Shown piece by piece: positions 11,376 to 24,610 of a stretch of 64,000 nt of DNA. A program made the position numbers and the translations under genes. Under the pieces are notes generated by a model. That model saw only the letters and a program-made list of their open reading frames with translations. It was not told where the DNA came from and searched no databases. Source of the stretch: Lasiosphaeria ovina (lineage: Eukaryota; Ascomycota; Sordariomycetes; Sordariales; Lasiosphaeriaceae). The first letter of the stretch is position 1. Every line of letters begins with the position of its first letter. The stretch covers positions 5,466,001 to 5,530,000 of the forward strand of contig JAULSN010000004.1 of the NCBI GenBank assembly GCA_033439765.1. The letters run 5' to 3'.

Positions 11376-13795
11376 ATGCTCGGGCCGGGTCTGGGTGCAC
11401 TGGCAGTGGTGACGGCCTATGCGTCTGTCGCCCAGGGTCAGTCAACATGGCCATCCAATCAGGTCGATACCACCTTGTGCCAATGGCAGCAACCCCGAGG
11501 TAAGTGTTTTCTATGAGGCCTGTATACTAGACGTCTCCTCTGACCCGAGGGCATAGCTGCTGTCGTCCAAGACACGGTCTACATGGACGGCGGACGCCTG
11601 TGGTGGCTACCGGGCCTCGATAATGGAACATTAGGGGCAATAACCTCAGACGGTAAGTATCCAGGCGATTTATGCCAGGGGCCTGGGTGCTGATATTCGC
11701 GACAGACAATCCCCTGGGTCTTGTGTACACTCTCAACTTTAGCAAACCCTTCAACACGACCCAGAACATCACTGCCCTTTTCAACAGTATTTCAAAAGCC
11801 CCGGCCGGCGGTGCTGCAAATAACATTGCTCCCAATTACTATGACGGAGCCATGCTAGCAAACAATGACGAGTGGGTTCTCTACGGCGGCTTGCTGAAGA
11901 AGACTTCGGGGCTCTCAGACCCGGACGCAGACGAGGCGTTAGCCTACCAGCAGTACCAGTATGGGCCCCAGAGGGATTCGTTCCAGCCCGGCTTCGCAAC
12001 GGTGAACCTCCCGGCCAGCATGACACGATATATTGCCTACGGCGGAGCCGCCAGCGCGCCGTCTGAAAACAAAGCGTGGTACTTCTCCGGGATGCATTCG
12101 CCTTCCTTTGGCCCAATATACGAGGCAGGAAACGATCTTAGCCTGACAGCAGTTAACGTCTCCAACACTCTCATCACCTTGAACATGTCGGTCCAGGGGA
12201 AGGAATCCTTCACGAACGACTCGTTGCCAAGCGGTATCCCCGGACGCGCGAACCCGGAGCTTGTATGGGTCCCCGTCGGCGCTCAGGGCATTCTCGTCGC
12301 ACTGGGCGGAGTCGTGTTTCCGAGCTTCATTTCGCCAGCCCGAACGATTTCAGCCAACATTACAGCAAGCGTAAGTCCCTTCCTCCTGTCTCTGGGTCTT
12401 GTTGACAGGCTTTCTAACCTCGAGCAGGAGGCACAGAGCCCTAGTTTCATGTCGACCATCGATGTCTACGATGTCGCCGGGAACAAGTGGTACAGCCAGT
12501 CGACGGTGGATGGACCTGGCCAGCTGACCCGGGGCTGCGCCGTCGTTGCCACTGCTCAAGATCGCTCGAGCTTTAACATTTACTACTATGGCGGTTACGA
12601 CGGCCTTAGGGAGAGGAGCCCTCACAGCGACGACGTATGGATCTTGTCGCTGCCTTCATTCACGTGGACCAAGATTGCCGGCTCGAAACAGGGCCGGGCC
12701 GGGCACAAGTGCTTCATGCCGTATCCAGACCAGATGATGGTTATCGGGGGAGCCCCGACCATCTCCGACACCCTCGGCTCTCTAACTTGTCTAGCAGAAC
12801 CCATTCGCCTGTTCAACGTGTCAAGCGGCGCTTGGATGACTGGCTACGACCCGGCCAAGTATTCCAACTACAGTGTCCCTTCCGGCATCTCCGACAAGAT
12901 TGGTGGATCTGCCACGGGCGGTGCCACAGCAACAGCCCCTAGCCCTTCGGGTTTCGCCTCGACTGGCCTGGCCCAAGTCTTCGCGACGCCGTACCCAACG
13001 AGCAAGCTCACGAGCTTTTACCCGTACGCGTCCGTTGCGCCGGCCAACAACACCAACCCCAATATTCCTGCGGCTTCGGATCAGCCGAGCGGCGGAGGCG
13101 TCCCTGCATTCCTCCCGCCAGTGCTCGGTGTGGTGCTCGGACTGGTGTTCCTGACAATGGTCGCTGTCCTGATACTCCTCTGGAGACGACGCAGGCTGTT
13201 CAAGGCCCGCATGAGCGACACTGAGACCGAAGATACCAACGGCCATCGCATCATGTCGTGGATGCGTGGACAGACACTAACCAGCGAGGCCAAAGCACCC
13301 ACCGTCACGACCTCTGACGAATTATCGTCGAGCCCAGCCGATGTCGAGAGCATTGTGGCACCACGGTCCACTATCGTCGAGGCGATGAACACGGAGGTGC
13401 AGCGACCACCCGTAGAACTTGATGGTATGTCCATCTCCTTGACTGACCTCCTTCTTTGGATGTCCTGCTGACCTTCATCTAGACACATCGCCCCGTGCTG
13501 AGCTTCACGATACGCCCGTGAGCCACATTGATGTTCTCAACAGATACTCGCGTCTCGGCGATAATCCAGTCCCAGGGTTTGGCTTTGGAACACTGAACAA
13601 CCCGTCGTCCTACTCGAGCGGCACGCAGCAGATTGACCACGCGAGCAGCCTATCACGGTCCACCGTGTCACGGTCCGTCGCCGCCATGACCGCGTCGTCG
13701 CCCAGCCCACAGCCGCCCACTCCGCAACTGCCATCCGCCGAGCCGTCGCCCCCGCCGCCCGAGTTCCAGCCCGACGCTGACCTCCTAGCAAACCT

Positions 13796-13832
<37 letters not shown>

Positions 13833-14285
13833 ACAGGATCAGGGTCGGGGACGTCCGCCACGGCGGCATCCTCGCCCACCATCACCATGGCCAACCGCAA
13901 CACGCGCGTGCTGTCGGGCATCTCGAACCTCAGCGAACGCGACCGCGCACACCTGCGGCAGGTCAGCGACACGACGGTGAGCTCTGTGACGACCGGCGCC
14001 GGCGGCGACCGCATCCTCAGCCCGTCGGTACCCATCGTCGAGACCCCGCTCGAGAGCCCCGGGGCCTCGTCGCAGCGCACCATTCTCGCCATCTCCCCGC
14101 CCACGGTCGGCATCGCCGAGGAGGCCGAGGACTACCTGGATGCGCGTCCATCGCTACAGCGCCAGCATACTGCTGGTACTGCTGCGGGCACGCCGACTAG
14201 TCCCCTCAGGCGGAGCGTCTTCACCGAGAGCCGCGAGGACATGAACGACACCAGCCACCGAGGGGGAGGTCCCTCTGCTTCGTGA
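11376..14285 (+). CDS. Kelch-like membrane protein (secreted propeller, one TM, long cytoplasmic tail)
   Basis: Five exons: 11376-11499, 11557-11652, 11706-12370, 12428-13424 and 13483-14285, giving 894 residues. The intron at 12371-12427 is 57 nt, a multiple of three and stop-free, so it is easily read through, but GTAAGT, TCTAAC and CAG mark it as an intron. Residues 1-20 form a signal peptide (MLGPGLGALAVVTAYASVAQG). The ectodomain has Kelch/galactose-oxidase-like blades (STIDVYDVAGNKWY; YYYGGYDGL; SDDVWILSLPSFTW; GRAGHKC). A single TM follows (VLGVVLGLVFLTMVAVLILL), then a basic stop-transfer RRRRLFK and a roughly 320-residue Ser/Pro-rich tail with a Gly-Thr run encoded by GGCACA repeats near 13800. 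It looks like a fungal wall-sensing or surface receptor-like protein; the ligand is unknown. Confidence 0.85.
13796..13830. repeat. GGCACA hexanucleotide repeat inside the Kelch-like CDS
   Basis: In-frame hexamer repeat encoding alternating Gly-Thr in the predicted cytoplasmic tail. Copy-number change would lengthen or shorten the tail without breaking the frame. Confidence 0.85.
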
Positions 14286-15845
14286 TGATGACGATGATGA
14301 TTATAATAACCACAACGAAACACTGTTGTTCAAAACGCCTTTGTAATGATGACTTTAATGGGCAGGCTGGCTTACAGATCTGCAAATATTTCCATTCTTT
14401 GGGGTGGGAGGACCTGGGCAAGGACACACACCAACCTACCTACATACCTACCCCTACTTTACTCACAAAAGGCGTTTGCTTTATTTTTTCCCCTTTTACT
14501 ATATGACGGACGACTCCAGGGGCAGCATACCAGGTGGCAGGCGGCTGGGAAAACGCTCCTTTTTTTTTTTCCCTTTCTGTGTTTATGCTTATCATTATAC
14601 ATATACGCGTATATAACTCGGGCACCGTCTGGGTCTGTCTGTACCTAGCCTATCTGATGACGCGCGACGAGCGAGATGATGGGATTGGATGGGGTTTCTT
14701 TTGGGAAGAATACCATGCCTTGCTTTTGGCCTCTCTGGTGTGCAACTATCTAGTTGTCCCATTGTTTCTTTCTTTGAAGGCGTGGATCTGTGCTGGTGTG
14801 TCTATGGTGGGGATGGATATGTGCTAATGAAGTAATGGGATAGACATGTACCTACCTACCTGACCTGGCCTGCCGGCTTATTCTTCAGATATATATATCA
14901 TGCTGAATGCTATAGGATATGTGTAACGAAGCACATATACGAGACGACTTTTCTTTTTTTTCTCGGGATTCGCAAATGGCGATCGACATCTACAAGTGAA
15001 TGGCCAGCGAGTTACTGAGTAAGTGATGGCCTGCTGAGATGCTCCATCTCAGAAAGCTAGCTAGTCTTCGGCTCAGCCGCACATCTCTCCGAGGCAAGCC
15101 AAGCCATAAATACCACACCATGTGTCTAGTGTATGCGATGGCAAGGTAGCTATGGAACCATGTACGCGCGCCGTACAAGTGCAGCACTTGGGATCTGCCG
15201 CCGTTCCGCAGCCTCACATCGCTCGTTCTCTCTTCTCTCAGCAGAGCCACGGTGGCTACGGCCAGCCACATGGGTTAGGTGTATCCTGCAGCCAGAAAAC
15301 GACTTGGCTCAGCTGAGAATCATCTGAAACGCCAGCAAAGGAAATTCTAAACGCCAGGGCGGAAAGGATACACCAAAACATTGCCGCCCTTCTGCGCTGG
15401 CGAGACCTAGCAAACCTCGAAACAAATTCCAGCCTTTGTTCCTAATAGTGATGTTTTCTAACCCCAAAAATTGAATGAATCAATGACTCGGAATTTGAAC
15501 GGCCCGAAGAGTATGACATGATATAACAAAACCTACGCACCCGTTTATCGCGCCTGGTGCGTGTCAAGAGAAGTATTATACAGTACCTACTTATACCAAC
15601 AACAACGACAACAACAATAGCAACCACCAAAAGATAAAGGGGAAGTGGATGACAAGAGAAAAGGAGAAAAAAAGGGCCTCGACGAACCCAGCCAGCCGGA
15701 ACTCCAACGGGATTTTATATCCTTACAATGTCTATAAGACGGGGGAATGGCGCCTTGCCGCCCCCTTTCGCTCGTCGTCCTCTTTCACGTTACAAACCAA
15801 TAAAACTTAGCAAACCCGGCAAAAAGGCACGCAGACCTGTCTCTA
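14286..15845. other. Intergenic spacer between convergent genes
   Basis: About 1.6 kb between the 3' ends of the Kelch-like and PDI genes. It contains poly-T/pyrimidine runs and ATATAT stretches typical of fungal 3' UTRs. No coding exon, tRNA or large repeat is seen. Confidence 0.6.
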
Positions 15846-18027
15846 TTAGTCGGCCTTTCCATTGATATTGGTCCTGAAAAGAAGCGGCGACTTGTATTCT
15901 CGGGCATTCTCCTCAAGGCGGAAGTGACCGCCTCGTATCCTCCTGATCCTGCCGCGGTACCACGAGACGAGGCCAAAGAGCACGCCGAGAATGCAGCCCA
16001 TGCTGAGGTAGGGATGCTCAGAGAATGTGACGCGGATGTCAAAGAAGACCTTCTCGATGCTGGAGATGGTGAGCTTCGACTTGATCTTGGGCGGCGACGC
16101 CGTCACACTGAGTATAGTCTCGAGAATCCCTGTCCGCGAGGGGTTGATGGGATTGCCCGTGATTGTCTGGTCCCAGTATTGGCGGTTCTGCCAGGAAATA
16201 TGTTAGTAAAAACCCGCGTATGGATTATCACATGAAACTCACGTCCTCATCGTTTATGATGACTCTATCGCCGTCCTTGACATCCAGGCCATATGTCGTC
16301 CGGATCCATCTCTGCCAGAAAATGCCGTCGACCCAGGCAAATGCAACCTCCTTGTGGTCCGCCTTGTCCATGTTGATCCTGATGCTCTTGGCAGCACGCA
16401 GCGCCCGTTGATCGCCCCGGTCCTCGGCCTCCTCGATCCGAGTTTGCTTGGCGTCGCGAAGGTCTTGTCGTTCGCGTTGGAATGCATTAATCTGCTTGTC
16501 CATCCATTCATTGGCGGCGCTCTTCATTTCGCGCTGGGCCTTCAGGAATTTATCCGGGTCGTCCCTGTTCAGTATTCCCAGCACGACAATCTTGCCATCC
16601 ATGATTTCACGAGCGTTGGATGCCGTCAGCTCGGGCACAATTGGCAGCCAGACAGATTTCATCCAGGTGAGGACCTGGTGTGTATCCCGCATCTCCCTCG
16701 GGGTAAGAGGGGTGTAATACGTCGGCCGCCCTTCACGGGAGACAATCAGCCGCGGCCAGGTGGTGATCTTGTACCGCTCGAAGAGCTTGGGGTCTTGGGT
16801 CTTGACAAGCTTTGCGCGTCCAATAAGGCTCAGCGGGAGGCGCTCCAGGGCCGTGAAGTCCTCGGTGGTGGTGGCATGGTCGTAGAAGTAGACGAAGATG
16901 ACCTCTTCCTTGGCTTCGAGGGCCTTGAGAGAGGCGGCATCCACATCCGGTACGCCGCTTGCGATGTCTATCGCTTTGTCGGCGTACTGGATGAAGTCGC
17001 CAAGGCCGCGAAGACCGTCGTATTCAACTCGCTCGCCGCCTTTGAAAAAGAGAATCGTGGGATAGCCACGCAGCCGGACGTCCTTGCAGAGGCGGGACTC
17101 GACGTCGCAGTTGACCTCGCCAACGTGGAGTCTGCCTTTCATGTCCTTTGCCATCTGCTCCCAGTGGGGTGCCATGGCCTGGCAGTGGTGGCACCACGGG
17201 GCGTAGAACTTGATGAACCACGGCTCCTGTGTCAAGGTCACCTTGGCCTGGAAGGTCTCGGCCGTCAGGGGGACCGAGGTGCCGTTGATATTAGGAGTGG
17301 GCTGCGGCTTTGACTTCTTGGGGGGTGCTCGATACGGGGCAACTGCGGCCGCCTTGGCTTTCGCGTCGGCATCTGCTTTCGCGTCGGCAGACGGGTCGGC
17401 CTTTGCCGCTTCCTTTGTCTTTGTGCTGTCTTTGGAGGGGCTAGAAACATCGACCTTAGGGCCGCCAGGAGTCGACGCGTCGCCGGGAGCTGGAAGGTCC
17501 AACTTGGCGGGTCTCGTTCCAGGTTTCGTGCTCTCCAGCGCAGCCTCGATCTCGACGCTTAGTTCGGCTATGTTCTTCTTGCTGCCATGGAAGGTCTTGA
17601 AAGTCTCGCCGTCCTTGTACAAAATAGTCGTCGGATACGTAGTGACGTTATGCTTACTGCATTCATCGCCGTAGACGGTACAATCGAGTTCGCCAAAGCG
17701 GAAATCGTAGAATTCGGTGAACTTTGCGTTTTCGTTTCCACTGCCGGCGGGCGTCGATGTGTAGTAGAACTCGTACAAGGTCTGGAAGGTCGGAGCAAAG
17801 GCGATGCAGTGCGAACACCAGGGGTTGAAATGCTTGACCATCAACCATTTTGAGGCGAGACGGTCCTGTTCCCAGGTGTCTGCCGATAACCGCTGCATTG
17901 GCGGGACCATCTTTTGGTTGAAGTATGTGTTCTCACGCGGCGCCTCGTCCTCGCCATCATCCCCGAGGGGCACGTCCGTGGCCAGGACGGCCGCGCCGAA
18001 AAGAAGGGCGAAACTGAATAGCCTCAT
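15846..18027 (-). CDS. Membrane-anchored protein disulfide isomerase with two thioredoxin domains (EPS1-type)
   Basis: Two exons on the minus strand, 18027-16243 and 16187-15846, give 708 residues. The ATG at 18027 directly precedes a signal peptide (MRLFSFALLFGAAVLA), so I prefer it to the longer frame that begins at a TTG. Thioredoxin domain 1 has a CSHC active site at residues 71-74. After an Ala/Lys/Asp/Pro-rich linker (about 170-245), domain 2 has CHHC at 279-282, followed by the expected cis-Pro segment (YPTILFF). A charged coiled-coil-like stretch (about 510-570) precedes a C-terminal TM (about 655-672) and a basic cytosolic tail ending NGKAD. Inference: an ER-membrane oxidoreductase for disulfide formation or quality control. 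I see no HDEL-type signal, which fits retention by the membrane anchor. Confidence 0.88.
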
Positions 18028-19241
18028 GGTTGCGGATGTCTCGGTATGCAAACAGACGGCTCGAAATGCGTTGGCGGGATGTGGTGATTAAGTTACGGAT
18101 TCGTGGTTGTAGGAAGCGGACTCGAGATTTCTCCTTTTCGAGACCAAGGAAGGCTACCTGTGCATTAGGGGCGGCGACCAGAGAAAAGCGCACGAGTGCG
18201 GCGTCAGATACAGATTCGGATACGGACTCGCGCGCGCGCGCCTGCGATACGGATAGCTTATGCTGAATATTGTCGGAAGGTTGCTCACTCTCGGAGGAGG
18301 CTTGTTGATAAGAGGCTCATATTCTTTGGCGACGTTGAAGAGCCAAGTAAAAAGAACGGGAACCAGGAGGCGAGCGCGGCGGCCTGTATCCACAGTGTAT
18401 GTTTCCAACGCATCCGCACGAGCCCCCTGCAAGACCGACCAGGCCAGGCCGGCCGCTGTGTGGGCTTGGTGTGTTTTGCCGCCTTGAGTTTCAGGCAGCT
18501 AGAACGTTCATGCATAGGGTTAGGGTTGGACAAACGCTGCCCCTTCAAGGCGTGAGGCGGGAGCCTGTTCGTTGCTAGTGGTATGTAGGACCTAGGAATT
18601 TTATTTCGCCAATGTGATATAGAGTATATAGGGCCTATATTCGCACTATTTCGTTACCAGCCTAAGAAAGCTGACCTATGGCTGGAAGTTTTGGTTGCCG
18701 TGTGAAAACGAGGGAATCGGAGCTGTAATGGCCTCGTATATTCATTACTGTATCCGTACTGCACATGTACAGTGCATACATAGTACTCGTTGTTCAATGA
18801 AAGCGCACTACATACCGCTTCTTTTCGTTCGTTTAGGGATCGAACTAACAGGGAGTAAATCGCCGTTCATCCGCTCACTATACTATTCGCCCACTTTTCA
18901 TTCTCTTCCCCACGATCCCGGATCACGAAATCTGGTGGCTTTTAATCCCTGAGCCTGCTTGTTCAATCCCCAAAATGAACGAGAATAAGCATGTAAGTTG
19001 AGAAAGCGCAGACAACATGCTTCTCGATCAACGACTAGGCAACCACCGCCACTTACCAGAGCCAGAGAATCTACCTACCTACCTTTTAGACCAGAGGCTG
19101 CTAGGGCCGTAAATAGTTAGGTCTTGAACCACCTAACTCAACCTGGTGAACACGAATGCAGCACCGTCTGGCCTGGCGAATGTTGCGATGACGTCGTGAG
19201 GGAGAAGACGAAGAAGAAAAAAAGAAAAAAAGAAGAAAAAA
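18028..19241. promoter_or_regulatory. Shared upstream region of the divergent PDI and TDP1 genes
   Basis: A 1.2-kb divergent spacer that must hold both promoters. It includes an alternating CG run near 18227-18241 and a purine-rich A/G stretch (about 19201-19241) immediately 5' of the TDP1 ATG. No specific factor site is claimed and no coding exon is visible. Confidence 0.4.
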
Positions 19242-21268
19242 ATGGACCAATCGACTAAACGACTACTTCTGCGTCCCATAAGTCCCCCGCCAAAGAAGCG
19301 ACGGATGATATCAGAAGCACCCGAGGACTCCGGATACTTGGAAACATCTCCAGGGGAGGACAAGCCATGTCGCCCCCCTGACAAGCGGAGGTTCGACTCG
19401 CCCTTCCACCTCACCAGGATACGTGACCTGCCGCCCGAGCTCAATATTGACACGATCGGGCTGAACGACATACTCGGCGATCCCCTGATATCGGAATGCT
19501 GGGAGTTCAACTATCTCCATGACATAGACTTCCTCATGCGAGCCTTCGACCAGGATGTCCGCCATCTCGTCAACATCCATGTCGTCCACGGTTTCTGGAA
19601 AAAAGATGACTCGAATAGAATAGAACTTCAGGTAGGAAGACGAATGCTATGTCTATCTATGATTTTATTCCAGTATAAGGACGAGCTTTGCTTTTGACCG
19701 AGACGGCTACTCACATTCCAAGTCAAATATATCGGTCTCTATCTAGGTCGATGTTTAAGCCACATCTATATTTCCCATTTCTTATGATATCTTTCTAATC
19801 ACTGAAGCAGAACCAAGCGTCACGCTATAAGAACGTGGCCCTCCACACGGCATTCATGCCCGAGATGTTCGGCACCCATCACTCCAAGATGATGATTCTC
19901 CTGCGGCACGACGACACGGCCCAGATCGTCATCCACACGGCGAACCTGATCGTCCGGGACTGGACAAACATGACGCAGGCAGTGTGGCTGTCGCCGCGGC
20001 TTCCCCTTCTCCCGACAACATCCACTCAAGACAGGAGCGAGAATCACAGCCCTGCTGCTGCCACCATTATTGCTGCTGCTTCCAGCCAGGACGACCAGGA
20101 AGAAGAAATCCCCAGGACGGGCAGCGGCGCCAAGTTCAAGATTGACTTCCTCAACTACCTCCGGTCTTACGACACGCGCCGCGTCACCTGCCGGCCCATC
20201 ATCGAGATGCTCAGCAAGTACGACTTCTCCGCGGTGCGGGGGAGCCTCATCGCGAGCGTTCCGGGGCGGCACAACATCCACGACCGGTCGCGGACACAAT
20301 GGGGATGGGCGGCCATGAAGCAGGCATTGCGCGACGTGCCCGTGCAGCATCACACAGCCACCTCATCATCAACAACAAAAACAGCAGGTAAAGAAAAAGC
20401 CCCTGAAATCGTGGTGCAAATCTCGTCGATCGCCACACTGGGCCCAACAGACAGCTGGCTCAAGACCACCCTGTTCCGGGCGCTGAGCGGGGGGCGCGGT
20501 CGGGTTCCGGCTCCGGCTCCGGCTCCTACTCTCGCCCTCGTGCAGCCCCTGCCCAACTTCAAAGTAGTATTCCCCACGGCGGACGAGATCCGCTCGTCTC
20601 TCGACGGCTATGGCTCCGGCGGATCGATTCACACCAAGATCGAGTCGCCCCAGCAGGCCAAGCAGCTGCAGTACCTGCGCCCGGTATTCTGCCATTGGGC
20701 CAACGACTGCTCTGGCGGCGCGAGTAAGTCCCCCATTTTCCCTCTCTAGAGAAGATCCCCCACGTTAGCTAGCCACGCACCACCGCTTACACAAGCCAAC
20801 CCCCCAAGCATAGAACTCCCAGAAAACGAGCCCGTGCGGGACGCCGGACGCCAGCGGGCGGCGCCGCACATCAAGACATATATCCGCTTCGCGAACGGCA
20901 GCAGAGCGTCCTCGCCGACGATCGACTGGGCGCTAGTGACGTCGGCCAACCTGTCCAAGCAGGCGTGGGGCGACACCGTCAACAGCAGCACGGGCGAGGC
21001 GCGCGTAGCGTCGTACGAGATCGGCGTGCTCGTATGGCCGGCCCTGTTCGCCGAGGATGCCGTCATGAAGCCGGCTTTTATGACTGACAGGGTTGCGGCA
21101 GCGGCGGAGACCGCGGACGGGGAGAGGCATGACGGCGATGCGTTGCCGGTGGTGGCGCTGCGACTGCCTTATAGCCTCCCGCTGCAGGCCTACGGAAAGC
21201 ATGAGAATCCGTGGGTCGCAACGGAGAGCTACGCGGAGCCGGATTGGAAGGGGCAGTATTGGAAGTAG
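19242..21268 (+). CDS. TDP1: Tyrosyl-DNA phosphodiesterase 1
   Basis: Three exons, 19242-19631, 19811-20723 and 20814-21268, give 585 residues. TDP1 hydrolyses the phosphotyrosyl bond between topoisomerase I and DNA 3' ends and cleans other blocked 3' termini in the nucleus. Both catalytic HxK motifs of the phospholipase-D superfamily are visible: GTHHSKMMIL (His154, Lys156) in exon 2 and PHIKTYIR (His453, Lys455) in exon 3, the latter followed by the conserved VTSANLSKQAWG. As is typical for TDP1, the HxK motifs lack the usual following Asp. The N-terminus has a basic PPPKKRR stretch that could be a nuclear localisation signal. The loop around residues 190-220 (Ser/Thr/Ala- and Glu/Asp-rich) looks like a fungal insertion. 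The gene is divergent from PDI and convergent with the acyl-CoA-binding protein gene. Confidence 0.93.
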
Positions 21269-21639
21269 GATTGAGAGTTGGAGTGTGTTTTTGTTACCAT
21301 TTTTTGACACACGGCGTTGGGGAAAACGGGGACGATATCAAGTGATCATGATGGACGACCTCATGCCGAATGGCGCTTTAGCAAGGATGAGCAGCCAACG
21401 AGACTCGCTTTTTAAGTCAAAAAATATATAAAGCGGATGATGCTATATGGCTTCTCTTCTCATTCTTCTTCTTCCCTATCCCTACCAACACCATCCCCCT
21501 CCACGTCAAGGAGGCGTCGCTCGCTCTCTCTCAGTCGTTGTCGTCATCGTCGCCGTTAATACTCGTGTGTTCGTTCCCTCTTACCTCTTGTATCTCAAGT
21601 ATTTGATGAAATCTCACGTCCTTCCTTCCCATTGGTGAC
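21269..21639. other. Short spacer between convergent TDP1 and ACBP genes
   Basis: 370 bases shared by the two 3' ends. T/C-rich runs and an AT-rich AAATATATAAA segment near 21420 may serve polyadenylation. Nothing else is seen. Confidence 0.6.
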
Positions 21640-22195
21640 TCAAGCGGCAGTGCCAACGGCCTCGGGCTCCTTGGACGCGTCGAAGCCGTATGTTACCTTC
21701 ATCTCCTCGACCTTGGCGACGTACTTCTCCTGCGCCTCCTCGGCCGTGATGCCATCGTCGACCACCTTCTGCCAGGCGTTGTACTTGGCCTTACCCTGTT
21801 TACGGGGAATCAGAATGTTAGAACCTGGTATATTTCTCCTTTTTTTTCTAAAGGGGGAGGGGTGCAATAACGCACCTTCAGGTCGAACATGCCGGGCTTG
21901 GACGCGTTCGAGATGTCTTCGCCAGTGGCAACCTTGTAGAGAGCTAAAGATGGGTTAGTGCTAGCGCAACCGGTTCTAGTTTCATATGTTTTCAAAAGGG
22001 ACTGCTTCCCGTCGCCTCCACGACAGATAGGCGAAGCATGGATTATTCAGGTGTGAAGTAGGCTAGCGGTGGGTATTTCTCACCATAGATCTCGAGGAGA
22101 TCATCGTTGCTCGGCTTGGAGGTGAGCTTCTTGGAGTCCTCGGCGGCCTGGGTGAAAGCTTCGCTCTGGGGGGTAGGGCTCTGCGGGGTAGCCAT
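21640..22195 (-). CDS. ACB1: Acyl-CoA-binding protein
   Basis: Three exons on the minus strand, 22195-22084, 21943-21876 and 21795-21640, give 111 residues. The small all-helical ACBP fold carries long-chain acyl-CoA in the cytosol and supplies lipid synthesis and vesicle pathways. The family signature is clear: IYALYKVATGED across the first junction, then KGKAKYNAW across the second. The ends (MATPQSPTPQSEAFTQAAED; DASKEPEAVGTAA) are slightly longer than the about 87-residue yeast protein. The intron splitting the Tyr-Ala codon and the phase-0 intron before GKAK keep the frame exactly. The start is the only ATG that gives a full first helix. Confidence 0.92.
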
Positions 22196-24610
22196 TTTTG
22201 CTAGTTTGGGCGAGGAACGGTATGGAAGTCGATTATTGGTTTTCTGGGGTTCACTTGAAGTTGCTTTGGGCGAAACGAATTGAAGATTTGGTAGATAATC
22301 AAGACTGCGGTCAAATATGTGATTCTTGTTGAGGGGGAAGAGAAAGAGGAGCTCCGTTTGTTGAGCAAGGTTTGGCGGGGTCGCAGTCTTGGGAACACCA
22401 CCACCGACACCAACCGCAGCACGCGGCAAGCTTGCGCGGGGTCAGGAGTTCGACCAAGGCAGGCAAGGCAGCGACGTCCGCACCCCTCATTCATAGCATC
22501 ATAGGCTGCTTATTTAGCATGGAAGTTCCTGGATGGGCTGGGTTGCCCCTTGCCAAGTCATCGGCCTTATTCTGCCAAGGTGCCTTGCCTGCCGAGGGAA
22601 AGAAAGAGCCGAGAGCGGTGGGCAGATGATCATGATCATGCCCGTGAGCTGCCTAGAGCCTAGAGCCCAGGCAGAAAATAGAAGTGGAAGAAAGGAAACT
22701 GCACTGCCCAACGCGGGGCGAAAAGTTCCCTTCGCTCTTCTTATTTCTCGGTCTTATGTATGTCTTAGGTGTGTCTTCGTCTCATGGGTCCAGATTCTTA
22801 CCCAGACATCTTTCTCTTACCTCAGCAGAATGCCGGAAGAGAAGAAGGCGCAACCCGACATGGCTGGGCTGTTGGACGTCCAGACTCCAAGACAACCTCC
22901 AGTGCAGCTCGGTCCCGAGTCCCTGCAGGGCTGCACAGCAAACTGCCTGCACCAGGCAATCAATTGAGAACAGAGAGTAGCATCTCGGATCGGGCGCTCG
23001 CTTGAACGGTTCTCACATTGTCTCCGGCCCGAAAAGTCTATTTTCAACCCCCAGATTTCCTCTTTCAGGCCTCACTTCAAACAGTCCAACTGAAAACTGG
23101 AGCCCCACTTACGAAGACTTTGCACCGAGCACCTAAGGCTAGCCTGTCCAACACCCGTTGCATGGTTGTCTCCGACCACCGACCCAGTGACGGGAACACA
23201 GAGTTCCTTCTGCCCTTTCTCCAAGAAGTGAACGATGGCTCAGAACCGGAAATAAACCAAAGCAACGGTTAGAAGGTGGTCGGGTGCGAAGAACTTATCA
23301 GCAATGGCAAACACGCATCTTGCGCTTACCTTACTTCGCATAATTACACTGGAAGGATTGACCAACCTCCCCTGGACGCTGTATCGGCATTGTGTCTAAC
23401 CTAGCTTGCCTAGGTAGCCCGCTACGTAATGTACGGATACCGATCTTGCCCACCTGCGCCACTTTTAAACGGATTCAATATTCAAGGCTGGTAGTACAGC
23501 AGACTAGTCATAGTAGGACTCAGGTAAAGGCACGGAGTTTTTCAGTCCGATTGCACAGCGGCGAACCTTCGAGTGTGTTTCCTGCGGGATCTTGAAGGAG
23601 CTATTTGGCCTGCTAGTGGCTGCACCTCGCTATCACCCGTCCGCTCCGGTCGCCGTCCGTGGGTGTGGTCAAGGCGCCCCAGTCGGCAAAAGACCGGTCC
23701 GTCCAATCTCAGGTCGCCTTTGAAGGCATCTTTCTGTGGCGTCGTCAGCCTTGGTTGGGTCATGGGGAAAAGCCGAGGAAAACAACGTTATGGTACGGAT
23801 AGTCGGCGCTCCTCCGCAAACCGTCCGGGCTACCTACTATGTAGTAGTTTCTTCCAACTATGGTCTACTCGTCCAAGGTAGGGTACCTAATGTTTGCCCA
23901 TTTGACGCACTACGGAACCCCGGCCATAGAACGAGACCGAGCCGTGGGGGATGTAAGGGGACATCGGACAAGATAACCACCCTAAATAGGTAAAAAGTAA
24001 TTAGTAAGGCAAAGTCATCAACCGCCGCAACGATGCACCACTCCCAAATCCCAACACCACCCATCCCATCACCATCCAAGGGTCAAGCTGCTACCTAGTC
24101 TTGTCGGGGTTTTAAGCGCATCCATTCCTTTCGTTGGTTCGTTCTCAGAAACACGAGGTGTGGGCACGAGGGAAGAGACAAGGCTCGGGATCGTCTTGCC
24201 CAGTGGCTACCCGTCCTCGGCGGTTTCGTGCTTCAGTCCGCTTCGGTTTGTGTCAGATACAAGTTTCTCTGATCTGAGTGAGTACCTTATTATAAAGGTA
24301 CCGACCCCGAACTAAGTGCACTAGCTTGCGGCGAACACTGCATCTGGCCCCTGTCCCTGCTTCTGCTTCTGTTGCTCTGTTCCTGCCTTGCCGGGAGCTG
24401 TGCGTGCTTGTCCTATTATAAATATACTTCGTCCTGGGCCATCGATCGATCCACTTGCCCACCACTCCCTCATCTCTTTCGCACTTTCGGACTCACTTTT
24501 TCGCATTCTCGGATTTGCTTCTTGCATTACCTTCTCGACGAAACAAACGTTACCTACTGTCAATCTCTTCTCCGTTTCCAGCAAGACGGTTCACCTCCCA
24601 TCACCTAACA
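22196..24610. promoter_or_regulatory. Divergent upstream region of ACB1 and the FAD oxidoreductase gene
   Basis: About 2.4 kb holding two promoters. It includes TGATCATGATCA-type palindromic sequence near 22626-22637 and a pyrimidine-rich leader just before 24611. The open frames look random; no tRNA or repeat family is recognised. Confidence 0.4.
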
